A DNA stretch of 47,550 bases from assembly GCA_903870415.1 (NCBI GenBank), contig CAIQDA010000084.1, forward strand, positions 1 to 47,550. Reading direction: 5' to 3'. Below are positions 1 through 8,288 of the stretch, piece by piece (positions within the stretch are counted from its first letter, which is position 1; every line of letters starts with the position of its first letter). A program made the position numbers and the translations under genes. The notes beneath the pieces are model-generated. The model searched no databases. It was not told the origin of the DNA and saw only the letters and a program-made list of their open reading frames with translations. This stretch comes from an uncultured delta proteobacterium (GTDB lineage Bacteria; Myxococcota_A; Polyangia; Polyangiales; Polyangiaceae).

Positions 1-103
1 CGCTCGACACGAGGGCGGCGACGTCCTTCGACGCGGGGGCGTTGAGCGCGGCGTAGAAGGGGGCAACGAGGGCGCGGGCGGATTCACGGGGCATCGAGGT
101 CAT
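1..103 (-). CDS. Partial CDS (N-terminus), possible SnoaL/NTF2-like small protein
   Basis: Minus-strand ATG at 103 gives MTSMPRESARALVAPFYAALNAPASKDVAALVSS, open to the window edge; divergent from the LysR gene. Family call rests on the FYAALN...D start only. Confidence 0.5.
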   Translation of the reverse strand, partial: MTSMPRESARALVAPFYAALNAPASKDVAALVSS

Positions 104-230
104 GGCGTTTCTCTCTTTCGGGGAATCTCAGCGGGAGCGATTCCCGCCGTTCGATGAGAGGAAGATGAACCCTCGGAGCCCATTCGATAAGGCAGGTGAA
201 TTCGGAGTCACTGTTCGATAGAATCGCACA

Positions 231-1127
231 ATGCTCGACCAGCTCCGTGCGCTCGCGGTGTTCGCAAAAACGGCCGATCTCGGCTCGTTCCGCGGCGCCG
301 CGAAGGCCCTCGCGCTCTCGCCCTCCGTCGTGAGCCACCACGTCTCCGAGCTCGAGCGACACCTGGGGCTGCCGCTCCTCTACCGCACAACGCGCAAGCT
401 CGCGCTCACGCCGGCGGGCGCACGACTCCTCACGAGCGCGCGCACGATGATCGACGCGGCCGAGCGCGGCCTCGACGAAGCGAGCGGTCACCGGGCGGAA
501 GCCAAGGGAACGCTTCGGCTCACGGCCCCCGCGTTCTTCGCGGAGACGCGCTTTGCACGGGACCTCGGCGCGTTCGCGACGGCCCATCCGGCGGTCACGC
601 TCGCGGTGCAGTTCACCGAGGCGCGCGTGGACCTCCTCTCCGGCGGTCTCGACCTCGCACTCCGCATCGGCACGCGCGAAGACAGCTCGCACGTGACGCG
701 CAAACTCGCCACGCTTCACCGCGTCGTCGTCGCCGCCCCCGTGCTCCTCGAGCAGCACGAGCCGCCGCGATCGGTGCGCGATCTCGCCGCGATGCCCGTC
801 GTTCATCTGGGTGCGCGAACGCCGGAGCTGGCCCTCGTTCCACCAAAGAAGAAGACCGCCGTGACCCTTGGCTACACGCCGCGCATCACCGTCGACAGCG
901 CCGCCGCGATGCGCGAGCTCGTCCTCGCGGGCGTGGGTATCGCGACGCTCCCGGAGGTGCTCGTGCGCCGAGATTTGCAAGGCGAGCGCATGGTGCACCT
1001 CCTGCCCGATCACCGCGTGCCCGAGCTGCCTGTCTATGCTCTCTGGCCCCGCAACGCGCAGCGCGCCACGCTCACCGCGCGCTTCCTCGAGTTCATGGCG
1101 CCGCGCTTCGAGAAGCTCTTCGCGTGA
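231..1127 (+). CDS. LysR family transcriptional regulator
   Basis: N-terminal wHTH MLDQLRALAVFAKTADLGSFRGAAKALALSPSVVSHHVSELERHLGLPLLYRTTRKLALTPAG plus LysR substrate-binding domain. Confidence 0.95.
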   Translation: MLDQLRALAVFAKTADLGSFRGAAKALALSPSVVSHHVSELERHLGLPLLYRTTRKLALTPAGARLLTSARTMIDAAERGLDEASGHRAEAKGTLRLTAPAFFAETRFARDLGAFATAHPAVTLAVQFTEARVDLLSGGLDLALRIGTREDSSHVTRKLATLHRVVVAAPVLLEQHEPPRSVRDLAAMPVVHLGARTPELALVPPKKKTAVTLGYTPRITVDSAAAMRELVLAGVGIATLPEVLVRRDLQGERMVHLLPDHRVPELPVYALWPRNAQRATLTARFLEFMAPRFEKLFA

Positions 1128-1185
1128 AGGCGGGGCCAAACGAAAACGGGCCCTAGCGTCTGCACGAGGACCCGCGTTCGTGGGC

Positions 1186-1203
1186 GCGATCGGTGTCGAT
1201 CGC
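1186..1203. other. Perfect 7-bp hairpin (GCGATCG-GTGT-CGATCGC) between convergent genes
   Basis: Read directly between the LysR stop (1127) and the SDR stop (1216); no T-tract on either side, so terminator function is uncertain. Confidence 0.35.
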
Positions 1204-1215
1204 AACCCGTGTAGA

Positions 1216-1962
1216 TTACATCGACAAGCCGCCATCCACATCAACGACGCGCCCGTTGAAGTAGTCGCATTCGAGGCAGAACTTCACCGCCTGCCAGATG
1301 TCTTCGGGCTCGCCCACGCGCCCGCACGGCACGTTCGCCACGAGCGCATCGCGGGCCTTTTGGTTCATGCCGCGCGTCATCGGCGTTTCGATCATGCCCG
1401 GCGCGACGGCGACCGCGCGAATGCCAAACGAGGCAAATTCGCGAGCCCACGTGACGACGTTTGCCGCGAGGGCCGCCTTCGCCGAAACGTAATTCGTCTG
1501 GCCGCGGTTTCCGTGGCGCGCGATGGACGAAATGCTGACGACGACGCCGGGACGCTCGCCGGCTTCGACCATGGCCGCCACCGTGTCGCGCACCATGAAG
1601 GTTGCGCCCGTGAGGTTCACGCCGATGACCGTGTTCCAGTCGGCCGTGGACATCTTCTTCACCTCGCCGGTGACCTTGTCCTTCTTCACGAGGAGCCCGT
1701 CGCGCAGAATGCCCGCGTTGTTGATGAGGCCGTTGACCCCGCCCATGGACTCCTTTGCCCAGGTGACAAAGGCGCCGATGTCGTCTTCGGACGAGACGTC
1801 GAGCTTGCGACGGTGAATGCCCGCGGGAAGCTCCGCAAGCGCCGCGTCGTTGATGTCGCCCGCCGCGACCTGGGCGCCGGCTTCGTGAAGGCGACGTGCG
1901 AAGTGCGCGCCCATGCCCTGGGCCGCGCCGGTGACGATGATCTTGAGGCTGCTGAGCTGCAT
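1216..1962 (-). CDS. SDR family oxidoreductase (FabG/PhaB-like 3-oxoacyl reductase)
   Basis: Start trimmed to MQLSSLKIIVTGAAQGMG; TGxxxGxG, NNAG, S...YxxxK (YVSAK) and C-terminal VDGGLSM. Confidence 0.93.
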   Translation of the reverse strand: MQLSSLKIIVTGAAQGMGAHFARRLHEAGAQVAAGDINDAALAELPAGIHRRKLDVSSEDDIGAFVTWAKESMGGVNGLINNAGILRDGLLVKKDKVTGEVKKMSTADWNTVIGVNLTGATFMVRDTVAAMVEAGERPGVVVSISSIARHGNRGQTNYVSAKAALAANVVTWAREFASFGIRAVAVAPGMIETPMTRGMNQKARDALVANVPCGRVGEPEDIWQAVKFCLECDYFNGRVVDVDGGLSM

Positions 1963-2030
1963 GAGAATCTCCAGAAGGGCCGGCAGGTTACCGGAACATC
2001 GACGCGAGGTGCGCGTGCGCAAAATAGAGA

Positions 2031-2073
2031 AAGCTCCCGCGCGGCTTTCTCCAAGGGAGTCCGGCGGGAGCTT
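2031..2073 (-). terminator. Rho-independent-like terminator downstream of the phasin gene
   Basis: Perfect 10-bp inverted repeat AAGCTCCCGC...GCGGGAGCTT; on the minus strand it is followed by TTCTCTATTTT. Confidence 0.6.
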
Positions 2074-2089
2074 CGGCAGCCCAGGGCAC

Positions 2090-2371
2090 TCAGGCCTTGG
2101 TGGCGAACGACTGCTCGCTGCGGCGCACCATTTCGAGGGCTTGCTTGCGCCAGTTCGACGACATCTCGAGGCCCCAGCTCATGGAGTCCCGCGTGAGCTT
2201 CATCGCTTCATCCATCTGGGTCATCATCTGCTCGTGAGCCTTCTGCTCCCACGTGGCGTACTCCGCTTGCGCCTTCTCGGTGCGCGAGGCCCAATCCGTC
2301 GTGATCGTGCTGAAGTCGGGCATCATCGGGAACAGGTCGCGGACGGTCTTCTTGATGTTTTCGGTGTTCAT
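2090..2371 (-). CDS. Phasin-like PHA granule-associated protein
   Basis: MNTENIKKTVRDLFPMMPDFSTITTDWASRTEKAQAEYATWEQKAHEQMMTQMDEAMKLTRDSMSWG...; small amphipathic helical protein next to phaR. Confidence 0.7.
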   Translation of the reverse strand: MNTENIKKTVRDLFPMMPDFSTITTDWASRTEKAQAEYATWEQKAHEQMMTQMDEAMKLTRDSMSWGLEMSSNWRKQALEMVRRSEQSFATKA

Positions 2372-2427
2372 GGTTCGTGCTTTCGCCTTGGGGGTTCGGG
2401 AGGGGTTTTCCTCCGACGCCTCCAGTA

Positions 2428-2488
2428 TTGTGCACCGCAACAAGGCTTGTCAACGAATGGACGGTCGATTTGTGCTGCGGCGCAACAA
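2428..2488. promoter_or_regulatory. Two candidate PhaR operators upstream of the phasin gene
   Basis: TTGTGCACCGCAACAA at 2428-2443 and TTGTGCTGCGGCGCAACAA at 2470-2488, both fitting TGC-N3-GCAA. Confidence 0.6.
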
Positions 2489-2540
2489 TGTCCGAACGAA
2501 AAACCCGGAAGAGCCCTGAGAATCGAGCCTCGGCGGCGCC

Positions 2541-3257
2541 CTACTTCTTCTTTGCTGCGCGCGCGGAAACCTTCGCCACGGCGCGCGGCTTTGGTGCCTT
2601 CACGGGCTTCACGGCCCCGAGGAGCGCGGTCTTCAGCTCGGCGAGTTCCGCGCGAAGGCTGTCGATGTCGCTGCGTTCCGCGGAGACTTCTTTGGGCGGG
2701 CTGGTGCGGCGGCGCGGCGCCGGGGGTTCGGGCGCGTAATCGGCCTCGTACTCGGGCTCCATCACCGGCGCGCTCGGCGGAGGCGGAGGCGGCGCCGCGT
2801 TCCGCGCCTCATAAACGGGGTTCTGCGGGGGGCGCCAACCGTTCGCCTCGAAGAAGGGGCGCAGGAGCGGGTTCGCCGATGCGAATGGGCGAGAGAGCGT
2901 GGTGGCCATGCCGGTGACCGCATCGAAGGCGTTCGGTGCACGACGTGCGCTCAAGTAGATTTCCAAGGCCCACGAGACATACCGCTGAAAGAATTCCGCG
3001 AGACCGTCGTCACCGAGGCGCACGAGCTGCACGAGGAGGCCCGTGGGCAAAAGGCGGGCGCCGCCGCGCGACTCAAGAATGATTTGGGCAAACGTCGCTT
3101 GGGTCAGGTCCTCGCCGGTGACCGCGTCGAACACGCGCACGTCGGTTCCGCGCTTCACCTTGGCGGCGAGCTCGTCGAGCGTGACGTAGCGGCTCTCTTC
3201 GCCGTCGTAGAGTCGCCGGTTTGCGTACTTCTTCACGATGACGGGGGGCTTTGCCAT
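2541..3257 (-). CDS. phaR: PHA synthesis repressor / PHB accumulation regulator
   Basis: MAKPPVIVKKYANRRLYDGEESRYVTLDELAAKVKRGTDVRVFDAVTGEDLTQATFAQIILE, the characteristic PHB/PHA accumulation regulator DNA-binding domain. Confidence 0.95.
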   Translation of the reverse strand: MAKPPVIVKKYANRRLYDGEESRYVTLDELAAKVKRGTDVRVFDAVTGEDLTQATFAQIILESRGGARLLPTGLLVQLVRLGDDGLAEFFQRYVSWALEIYLSARRAPNAFDAVTGMATTLSRPFASANPLLRPFFEANGWRPPQNPVYEARNAAPPPPPPSAPVMEPEYEADYAPEPPAPRRRTSPPKEVSAERSDIDSLRAELAELKTALLGAVKPVKAPKPRAVAKVSARAAKKK

Positions 3258-3321
3258 GGGCGCAAGCCTGCCAAGGCTCAGTCCGCGCCGCAAGCCTTTC
3301 CCGAGTCGTGGTGGTGTCAAA

Positions 3322-3381
3322 TGTTGCATCGCACAAAAGTCCTTGACCGAATCCTACGCCCGACTATGCTGCGCCGCAACA
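3322..3381. promoter_or_regulatory. Two candidate PhaR operators upstream of phaR
   Basis: TGTTGCATCGCACAA at 3322-3336 (reverse complement TTGTGCGATGCAACA) and TGCTGCGCCGCAACA at 3367-3381. Confidence 0.6.
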
Positions 3382-3631
3382 GATGCCAAGCGTAAGCGTA
3401 AAATCGTCGGCGAGCACGCGTGGGGGCTCCGGCTCACTCGTTGAGGCGGTTCCTATTGCTGCGACTGCGAACATCTCCGGTGCTGCGCAAGGCAGCCTTC
3501 ACGCCAAGCGACGATCGGCAACGCGGGGCCTCGCGCCCGCAACCGCATCCTTCCGCGCGGCTTTTTCGCGGCGAGAAGTCCCAAGTGACGGCTCCCACAA
3601 TCTCAGCGACGATCTTTTCGTGAGGCCTTCG

Positions 3632-4579
3632 ATGCGTTTCTTCTCCACTCTGACCTATCTTGCTGTCGCCGCGATCGGTGCAGGCTGTTCGTCCACCGCG
3701 AGCACCGAGGCGTCGTGCCGCACCGGAGCGGAATGCGCTTCGGGCGTGTGCCTCGCGAGTGGCACCTGCGAGCCCGTGCAGAATGCAGGCGATGGCGGGC
3801 TGACACCTGGCGACGGGTCGGCGCCCATCGTGAATGGCGACTCGGGCGCATGCGTGCCGAACGGAGACGGGCGCATCGATCGCAACGAATTTCCAGCGTC
3901 TCCGGGCCTTCGAGCCACCTACGCGTACGCTTCGGCGGTCGCGGTGAACTTTGCGGGCGTCACCGCGAACGGCGTGACGACCTGGGACTTCAAGGGCCCT
4001 TACGCGAGCGACACGACGCGCGTCGTCGATGTGCAAGCGACCGCGGGAAAGTGGTGGGCAGGCGCGTTCACGGGAGCGAGCTACGCCCTTGCGCTTGGCA
4101 GCACGTCGGACCTTCTCGGCGTCTTCGTCTTGAACGATACGGGGCTTACGCTTCGCGGCGTTGTCTCTCCGGCGGACGGCACCACCAAGACCCAACTTGC
4201 GTATGACCCCGGTGCCTCGTTCCTGCGCTTTCCCATGCGCAAGGGCGACGCGTGGTCGACGACGAGCACCATCACGGGAACGGTGCAGGGCCTGACGATC
4301 GCCTCGACCTCAGGCACGCAATACACCGAGACCTACGCCATCTCCGTCGACGCCGAGGGCTTCGTCGAGGTTCCCTTTGGACGCTTCAAGGTGCTCCGCG
4401 TTCTCACGACGCTCACGCGCAAAAATCAGTTCGGCCAGTCCATCTCGGCCATGCCCGACAAGAAGACCGTCGCCTTTGTCGCCGAGTGCTTCGGCACCGT
4501 CGCGAGCGCCACCTCGAACGACAGCGAAGCCACGCCACTCTTCTCAACCGCCGCGGAACTTCAGCGCCTCGCGCCCTGA
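3632..4579 (+). CDS. Secreted lipoprotein with EF-hand-like DGxIxxxE segment; paralog of the 7066-7896 product
   Basis: Lipobox signal MRFFSTLTYLAVAAIGAGC; CVPNGDGRIDRNEFP; C-terminal FVAECFGTVASAT...STAAELQRLAP. Confidence 0.85.
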   Translation: MRFFSTLTYLAVAAIGAGCSSTASTEASCRTGAECASGVCLASGTCEPVQNAGDGGLTPGDGSAPIVNGDSGACVPNGDGRIDRNEFPASPGLRATYAYASAVAVNFAGVTANGVTTWDFKGPYASDTTRVVDVQATAGKWWAGAFTGASYALALGSTSDLLGVFVLNDTGLTLRGVVSPADGTTKTQLAYDPGASFLRFPMRKGDAWSTTSTITGTVQGLTIASTSGTQYTETYAISVDAEGFVEVPFGRFKVLRVLTTLTRKNQFGQSISAMPDKKTVAFVAECFGTVASATSNDSEATPLFSTAAELQRLAP

Positions 4580-4594
4580 TCGAACGACCCCACG

Positions 4595-5497
4595 ATGCGC
4601 CTAGTTCCCTATGCCTTGCTTCTCGCGCTCACCTCCGGGTGCACGCTCGCGTTCCATCCCGCCACGCCCCCCGGCGCCCCAAAGGACTCCACCTTTGCGA
4701 CCGTCAATGGCGTGCGCCTGCGTATCAAGGCTGCGGGGCAGGGTGCCGGCACGCCGGTGCTCTTTCTCCACGGCTTCGCCTCGTCGCTCGAGACGTGGGA
4801 CTTCGTGCAGCCCCTCATCGCGAAGGACCGGCGCACGCTGTCGGTCGACCTGAAGGGTTTCGGTTATTCGGCGCGTCCCGCAGGCGACTATTCGCCGCCG
4901 GCGCAAGCCAAGATGCTCCTTGAGCTCCTCGATCAGCAGGGCATCGGCGACGTCATCGTGGTGGCGCATTCGTGGGGCACGTCCATCGCGCTCGCCATGG
5001 CGCTCGAGGCACCGGCTCGCGTGAAGCGCCTCGCGCTCTATGATGCTTGGGCGTACGAAGAGCAGATTCCGCCGTTCTTTCTCTGGGCGCGCACGCGTGG
5101 CGTCGGTGAGTTCCTCTTTAGTGCATTCTACAAGGAGCGGCCGTACGAGCGCATCGCGTTTGCGTTCTACGATCGCGAACGTTACGTGACCGAGCCGCTC
5201 CTCGACCTCACCGCGGCGGCGCTCGAGCGACCCGGCACCGAGGCTGCGGCCCTTGAAGCCGTGCGCGGTCAAACCTACGGCGAGTGGCAATCTCGCTACC
5301 GCAGCATCAAGGCACCGACGCTGCTTCTCTGGGGTCGCGAGGACGAGGTCACCACGCTCGGCTTCGGCGAACGGCTCGTGCGCGAACTGCCCAACGCCCG
5401 CCTCGCGGTCTACCCACGTTGCGGGCATTTTCCCATGCTCGAAGCCATCAACTCTTCCAACGCCGACCTTCAGACCTTCCTCGCGGAGGCCCCATGA
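4595..5497 (+). CDS. Alpha/beta-fold hydrolase, predicted lipoprotein
   Basis: Lipobox ALLLALTSGC; HGFASS oxyanion region, nucleophile elbow AHSWGTS, late GHFPMLE His. Stop overlaps the next start (ATGA). Confidence 0.9.
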   Translation: MRLVPYALLLALTSGCTLAFHPATPPGAPKDSTFATVNGVRLRIKAAGQGAGTPVLFLHGFASSLETWDFVQPLIAKDRRTLSVDLKGFGYSARPAGDYSPPAQAKMLLELLDQQGIGDVIVVAHSWGTSIALAMALEAPARVKRLALYDAWAYEEQIPPFFLWARTRGVGEFLFSAFYKERPYERIAFAFYDRERYVTEPLLDLTAAALERPGTEAAALEAVRGQTYGEWQSRYRSIKAPTLLLWGREDEVTTLGFGERLVRELPNARLAVYPRCGHFPMLEAINSSNADLQTFLAEAP

Positions 5498-7062
5498 ACC
5501 GCGCGCGGCACCTGACTCTCGCGCTCGCAGCACTCGCCTGTGCTCCTGCGGCAAATGCGACGGGCCTCATGGACACGGGCGACGACCTCGTGGGCCACGA
5601 CGATGCGCGCGTGGTCATTCACGGCGCGATGCGCGTGCGTGGCGAAGCCCTTGGCAACTTGGACCTCGATCGCGGCGTGCTCCCGAATGGCGCGCCGCTC
5701 TTTCCGGTCCCGCTCAGCGATCGCAAAGCCCAGTGGCTCGTTGGCGGCGACCTGCGCCTTCGGACCGACATCGCCATGTACGCGCCGGGCGGTCGAACAG
5801 CCGTCAAAATGCGCGTCGACATGCTCGACGACGTTCCCCTCGGGGACCGGCCCGTGGGGGTTCCTGCGGCGGCCACGAGCGTCATCACGACGGGCGATCG
5901 CGTGTTTCGCATCAAGCGCGCCTGGGGCGAAACGGCCACGCCTGTGGGTCTCCTCGCCGCGGGCCGCATGGGCAATGCGTGGGGCCTTGGCATGCTCGCG
6001 AACGGCGGAGACTGCGCCGACTGCGACAGCGGCGACGCGTCCGATCGCTTGGCTTTCGTCTCGCCGATCCTCGGTCATGTGGCCGCCATCGCGTACGACT
6101 TCTCCGTCGCCGGTCCGACGGCCCTTCGCAAAGACGGCGTGCGGTCGGTGGGTCTTGAGCCCTCGGCGGCGGTGCGAAGCATCACCTTTGCGCTCATGCA
6201 CTGGAGCGACGAGGCCACGCGAACGCGAAGGACGGCATTCGGTCGCAACGTCTTCGACTACGGCGCCTACGCGTCGTGGCGCACGCAAGCGAGCGACGTT
6301 CCGAGCACCTACGTGCCCTTCTCGTCGGCGCCCGCCATGAGCAGCTTGCAGGTTATTTCCCGGGGCTGGAACGCGCTCGCCCTCGACGGATGGCTGCGCC
6401 ACGAAGGTCGTCATCACCGCGTCGAATTCGAATTTGCGCACCTGCGCGCCACCATCGACGATGCGTCGCTTTTGCCGGGCGTATCGCTCGCCAGGCCCGT
6501 GCAGTCTGCACAGACAGGCATGTCCCTCGAAGCGACGCTGAGAACGCAAGACGACCAGCACGCCGTCGACTTGCAACTCGGCTACGCTTCTAGCGACGCC
6601 TCGCCGCTCTTTGGCAGCGGAACGACGTTGCGCATTCCTGCGGCAGACGGCTCAACGCAGACCATTCCCGTGCCGAACGGGGATCGCCTCGATCGCTTTT
6701 CGTTCCACCCGGATTACCGCATCGACCGCATTCTCTTTCGCGAGCTCGTGGGCCGCGTCACCGGTGCGGCGTATATTCGCCCGACCCTTCGCGCGACGCT
6801 CAGCGCGAACCACACCGGGCGCCTCGTCGCCTCCGTCGCCACCATCGCCTCCATCGCGACGAACGCGGCCAGCACGCCGGCGGGCAAGAGCTTCCTCGGC
6901 ATTGAGGTCGACCCGACCCTCGCGTGGCAAGGCACCGACGGCTTCACCGCTTCGCTCGAAGGTGCAGCATTTTTCCCGGGCGAAGCGCTGGGCAATCCCG
7001 CCGCGAAACTCGACGCCAAACCCGCGGGGCTCCTTCGCCTGCGCCTCTCTTACGCGTTCTAG
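5494..7062 (+). CDS. TIGR04551-like family protein, predicted secreted/outer-membrane
   Basis: Signal peptide MNRARHLTLALAALACAPAANA, then GLMDTGDDLV...VVIHGAMRVRGEALGNLDLDRG; aromatic/basic C-terminus LRLRLSYAF typical of a beta-barrel. Confidence 0.75.
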   Translation: MNRARHLTLALAALACAPAANATGLMDTGDDLVGHDDARVVIHGAMRVRGEALGNLDLDRGVLPNGAPLFPVPLSDRKAQWLVGGDLRLRTDIAMYAPGGRTAVKMRVDMLDDVPLGDRPVGVPAAATSVITTGDRVFRIKRAWGETATPVGLLAAGRMGNAWGLGMLANGGDCADCDSGDASDRLAFVSPILGHVAAIAYDFSVAGPTALRKDGVRSVGLEPSAAVRSITFALMHWSDEATRTRRTAFGRNVFDYGAYASWRTQASDVPSTYVPFSSAPAMSSLQVISRGWNALALDGWLRHEGRHHRVEFEFAHLRATIDDASLLPGVSLARPVQSAQTGMSLEATLRTQDDQHAVDLQLGYASSDASPLFGSGTTLRIPAADGSTQTIPVPNGDRLDRFSFHPDYRIDRILFRELVGRVTGAAYIRPTLRATLSANHTGRLVASVATIASIATNAASTPAGKSFLGIEVDPTLAWQGTDGFTASLEGAAFFPGEALGNPAAKLDAKPAGLLRLRLSYAF

Positions 7063-7065
7063 GCC

Positions 7066-7896
7066 ATGACGATGCGCGCACTCCCTCTCCTTGCTCCTCT
7101 CGCTCTCGCCGCGCTCGCGGCCTGTGGCGACAACCTCACCTATGTGAACGACGCACCAAGCGCCGCCACAGTGCTTGCCTGCGCGCCGAACCTCGACGGC
7201 GTCCTCACGGCCGACGAAGTCCCCGTGGTGCTCGACGCTCAAGCGCGTTTTCGCGTGGCCGCGGGCGCGGTTTCCGTCAACCTCGATGGCGTCGTGGGCT
7301 CCGACGGTCGCCGCCGTTTCTTCTTCGCAGGCTCGTACGCGGGCGAGAAGCTCGTGGGCATCTCCGGAAGCAAGCTTGCAAGTCGCTGGTATTCTGCAAG
7401 CTTTCCTGGAGCGGAGTTTGCGGCGCCCATCGACGTCGATGGCGCTCTTGATGGCGTGTATTCGCGCGGCACGGACGGCCTTCGGCTTCACGGCTTTGCG
7501 TCGCCGACCGAAGACCCGAGCGAAGGAAAAACCCTCATGGTTTACGACACGCCGGTGCTCGTGCTCCCGCTGCCACTTGAAGTGGGTTCGGCGTGGGTGA
7601 GTGCCGCGCGGGTCGTCGGCGCCACGCTGCATGGGCAGCCCTATGCGGGCTCCGATCGCTACGAGGGCGTCGTTGCGGGAGCTGGCGAATTGCGCCTCCC
7701 GGACCTCACCTTTGCGAGCGCCTTCGAGGTGCGAACGAAGGTGACCGCGAGCCCATCAAGCGGCATCGCGGTCGTCAAGCGGCAGGCTGGTTTCTACGCA
7801 GAATGCTTCGGCGAAGTGGCGCGAGCCACCGGCGTCGACAACGAAGAGAACGCGTCGTTCACGACGGCGGCAGAAGTGCGTCGCTTCACGCCTTGA
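7066..7896 (+). CDS. Secreted lipoprotein, paralog of the 3632-4579 product
   Basis: Lipobox ALAALAACGDN; CAPNLDGVLTADEVP; C-terminal FYAECFGEVARATGVDNEENASFTTAAEVRRFTP. Confidence 0.85.
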   Translation: MTMRALPLLAPLALAALAACGDNLTYVNDAPSAATVLACAPNLDGVLTADEVPVVLDAQARFRVAAGAVSVNLDGVVGSDGRRRFFFAGSYAGEKLVGISGSKLASRWYSASFPGAEFAAPIDVDGALDGVYSRGTDGLRLHGFASPTEDPSEGKTLMVYDTPVLVLPLPLEVGSAWVSAARVVGATLHGQPYAGSDRYEGVVAGAGELRLPDLTFASAFEVRTKVTASPSSGIAVVKRQAGFYAECFGEVARATGVDNEENASFTTAAEVRRFTP

Positions 7897-7930
7897 GGGC
7901 GCAAGGCGAGAATCGAGAGGAGCAGCGACG

Positions 7931-8263
7931 ATGGGCTGGGACGAGTTCAAGAAGGGTTTCGATGGCTGGGAAAGCTCCACGGCGAAGGTGCTTGAGCGCG
8001 CGCTGAAGAGCCCGTCGTTTGTCGGCCCGTCGGGTCGTGCGCTGTCGGCGTTGATGCGCGGTCGAGCGGCGAGCGAGAGGGCAAAAACCACGCTTTGGAG
8101 TGAGGTCGGCGTGGCGACGCGCCTCGATCAAGAGCGCACGCTGCACCTGCTCAATCGACTCGAATCGAAGATTCTCGATCTCGAAGAACGCATCGACCGG
8201 CTGAACGCCAAGCTCGATGCGCGAGATGCCCGTGATGCGCGCACAGGCGCGCCGTCCACCTGA
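7931..8263 (+). CDS. Small helical PhaE/phasin-like accessory protein
   Basis: MGWDEFKKGFDGWESSTAKVLERALKSPSFVG...LDQERTLHLLNRLESKILDLEERIDRLNAKLD; C-terminal coiled coil; same strand and block as phaC. Confidence 0.6.
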   Translation: MGWDEFKKGFDGWESSTAKVLERALKSPSFVGPSGRALSALMRGRAASERAKTTLWSEVGVATRLDQERTLHLLNRLESKILDLEERIDRLNAKLDARDARDARTGAPST

Positions 8264-8288
8264 CGTTCGTTTGGAAGAGGATACGACC

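Noticed and set aside
868-2196. 442-aa plus-strand ORF
   Set aside because: Spans the LysR 3' end and runs antisense through the SDR gene; no domain.
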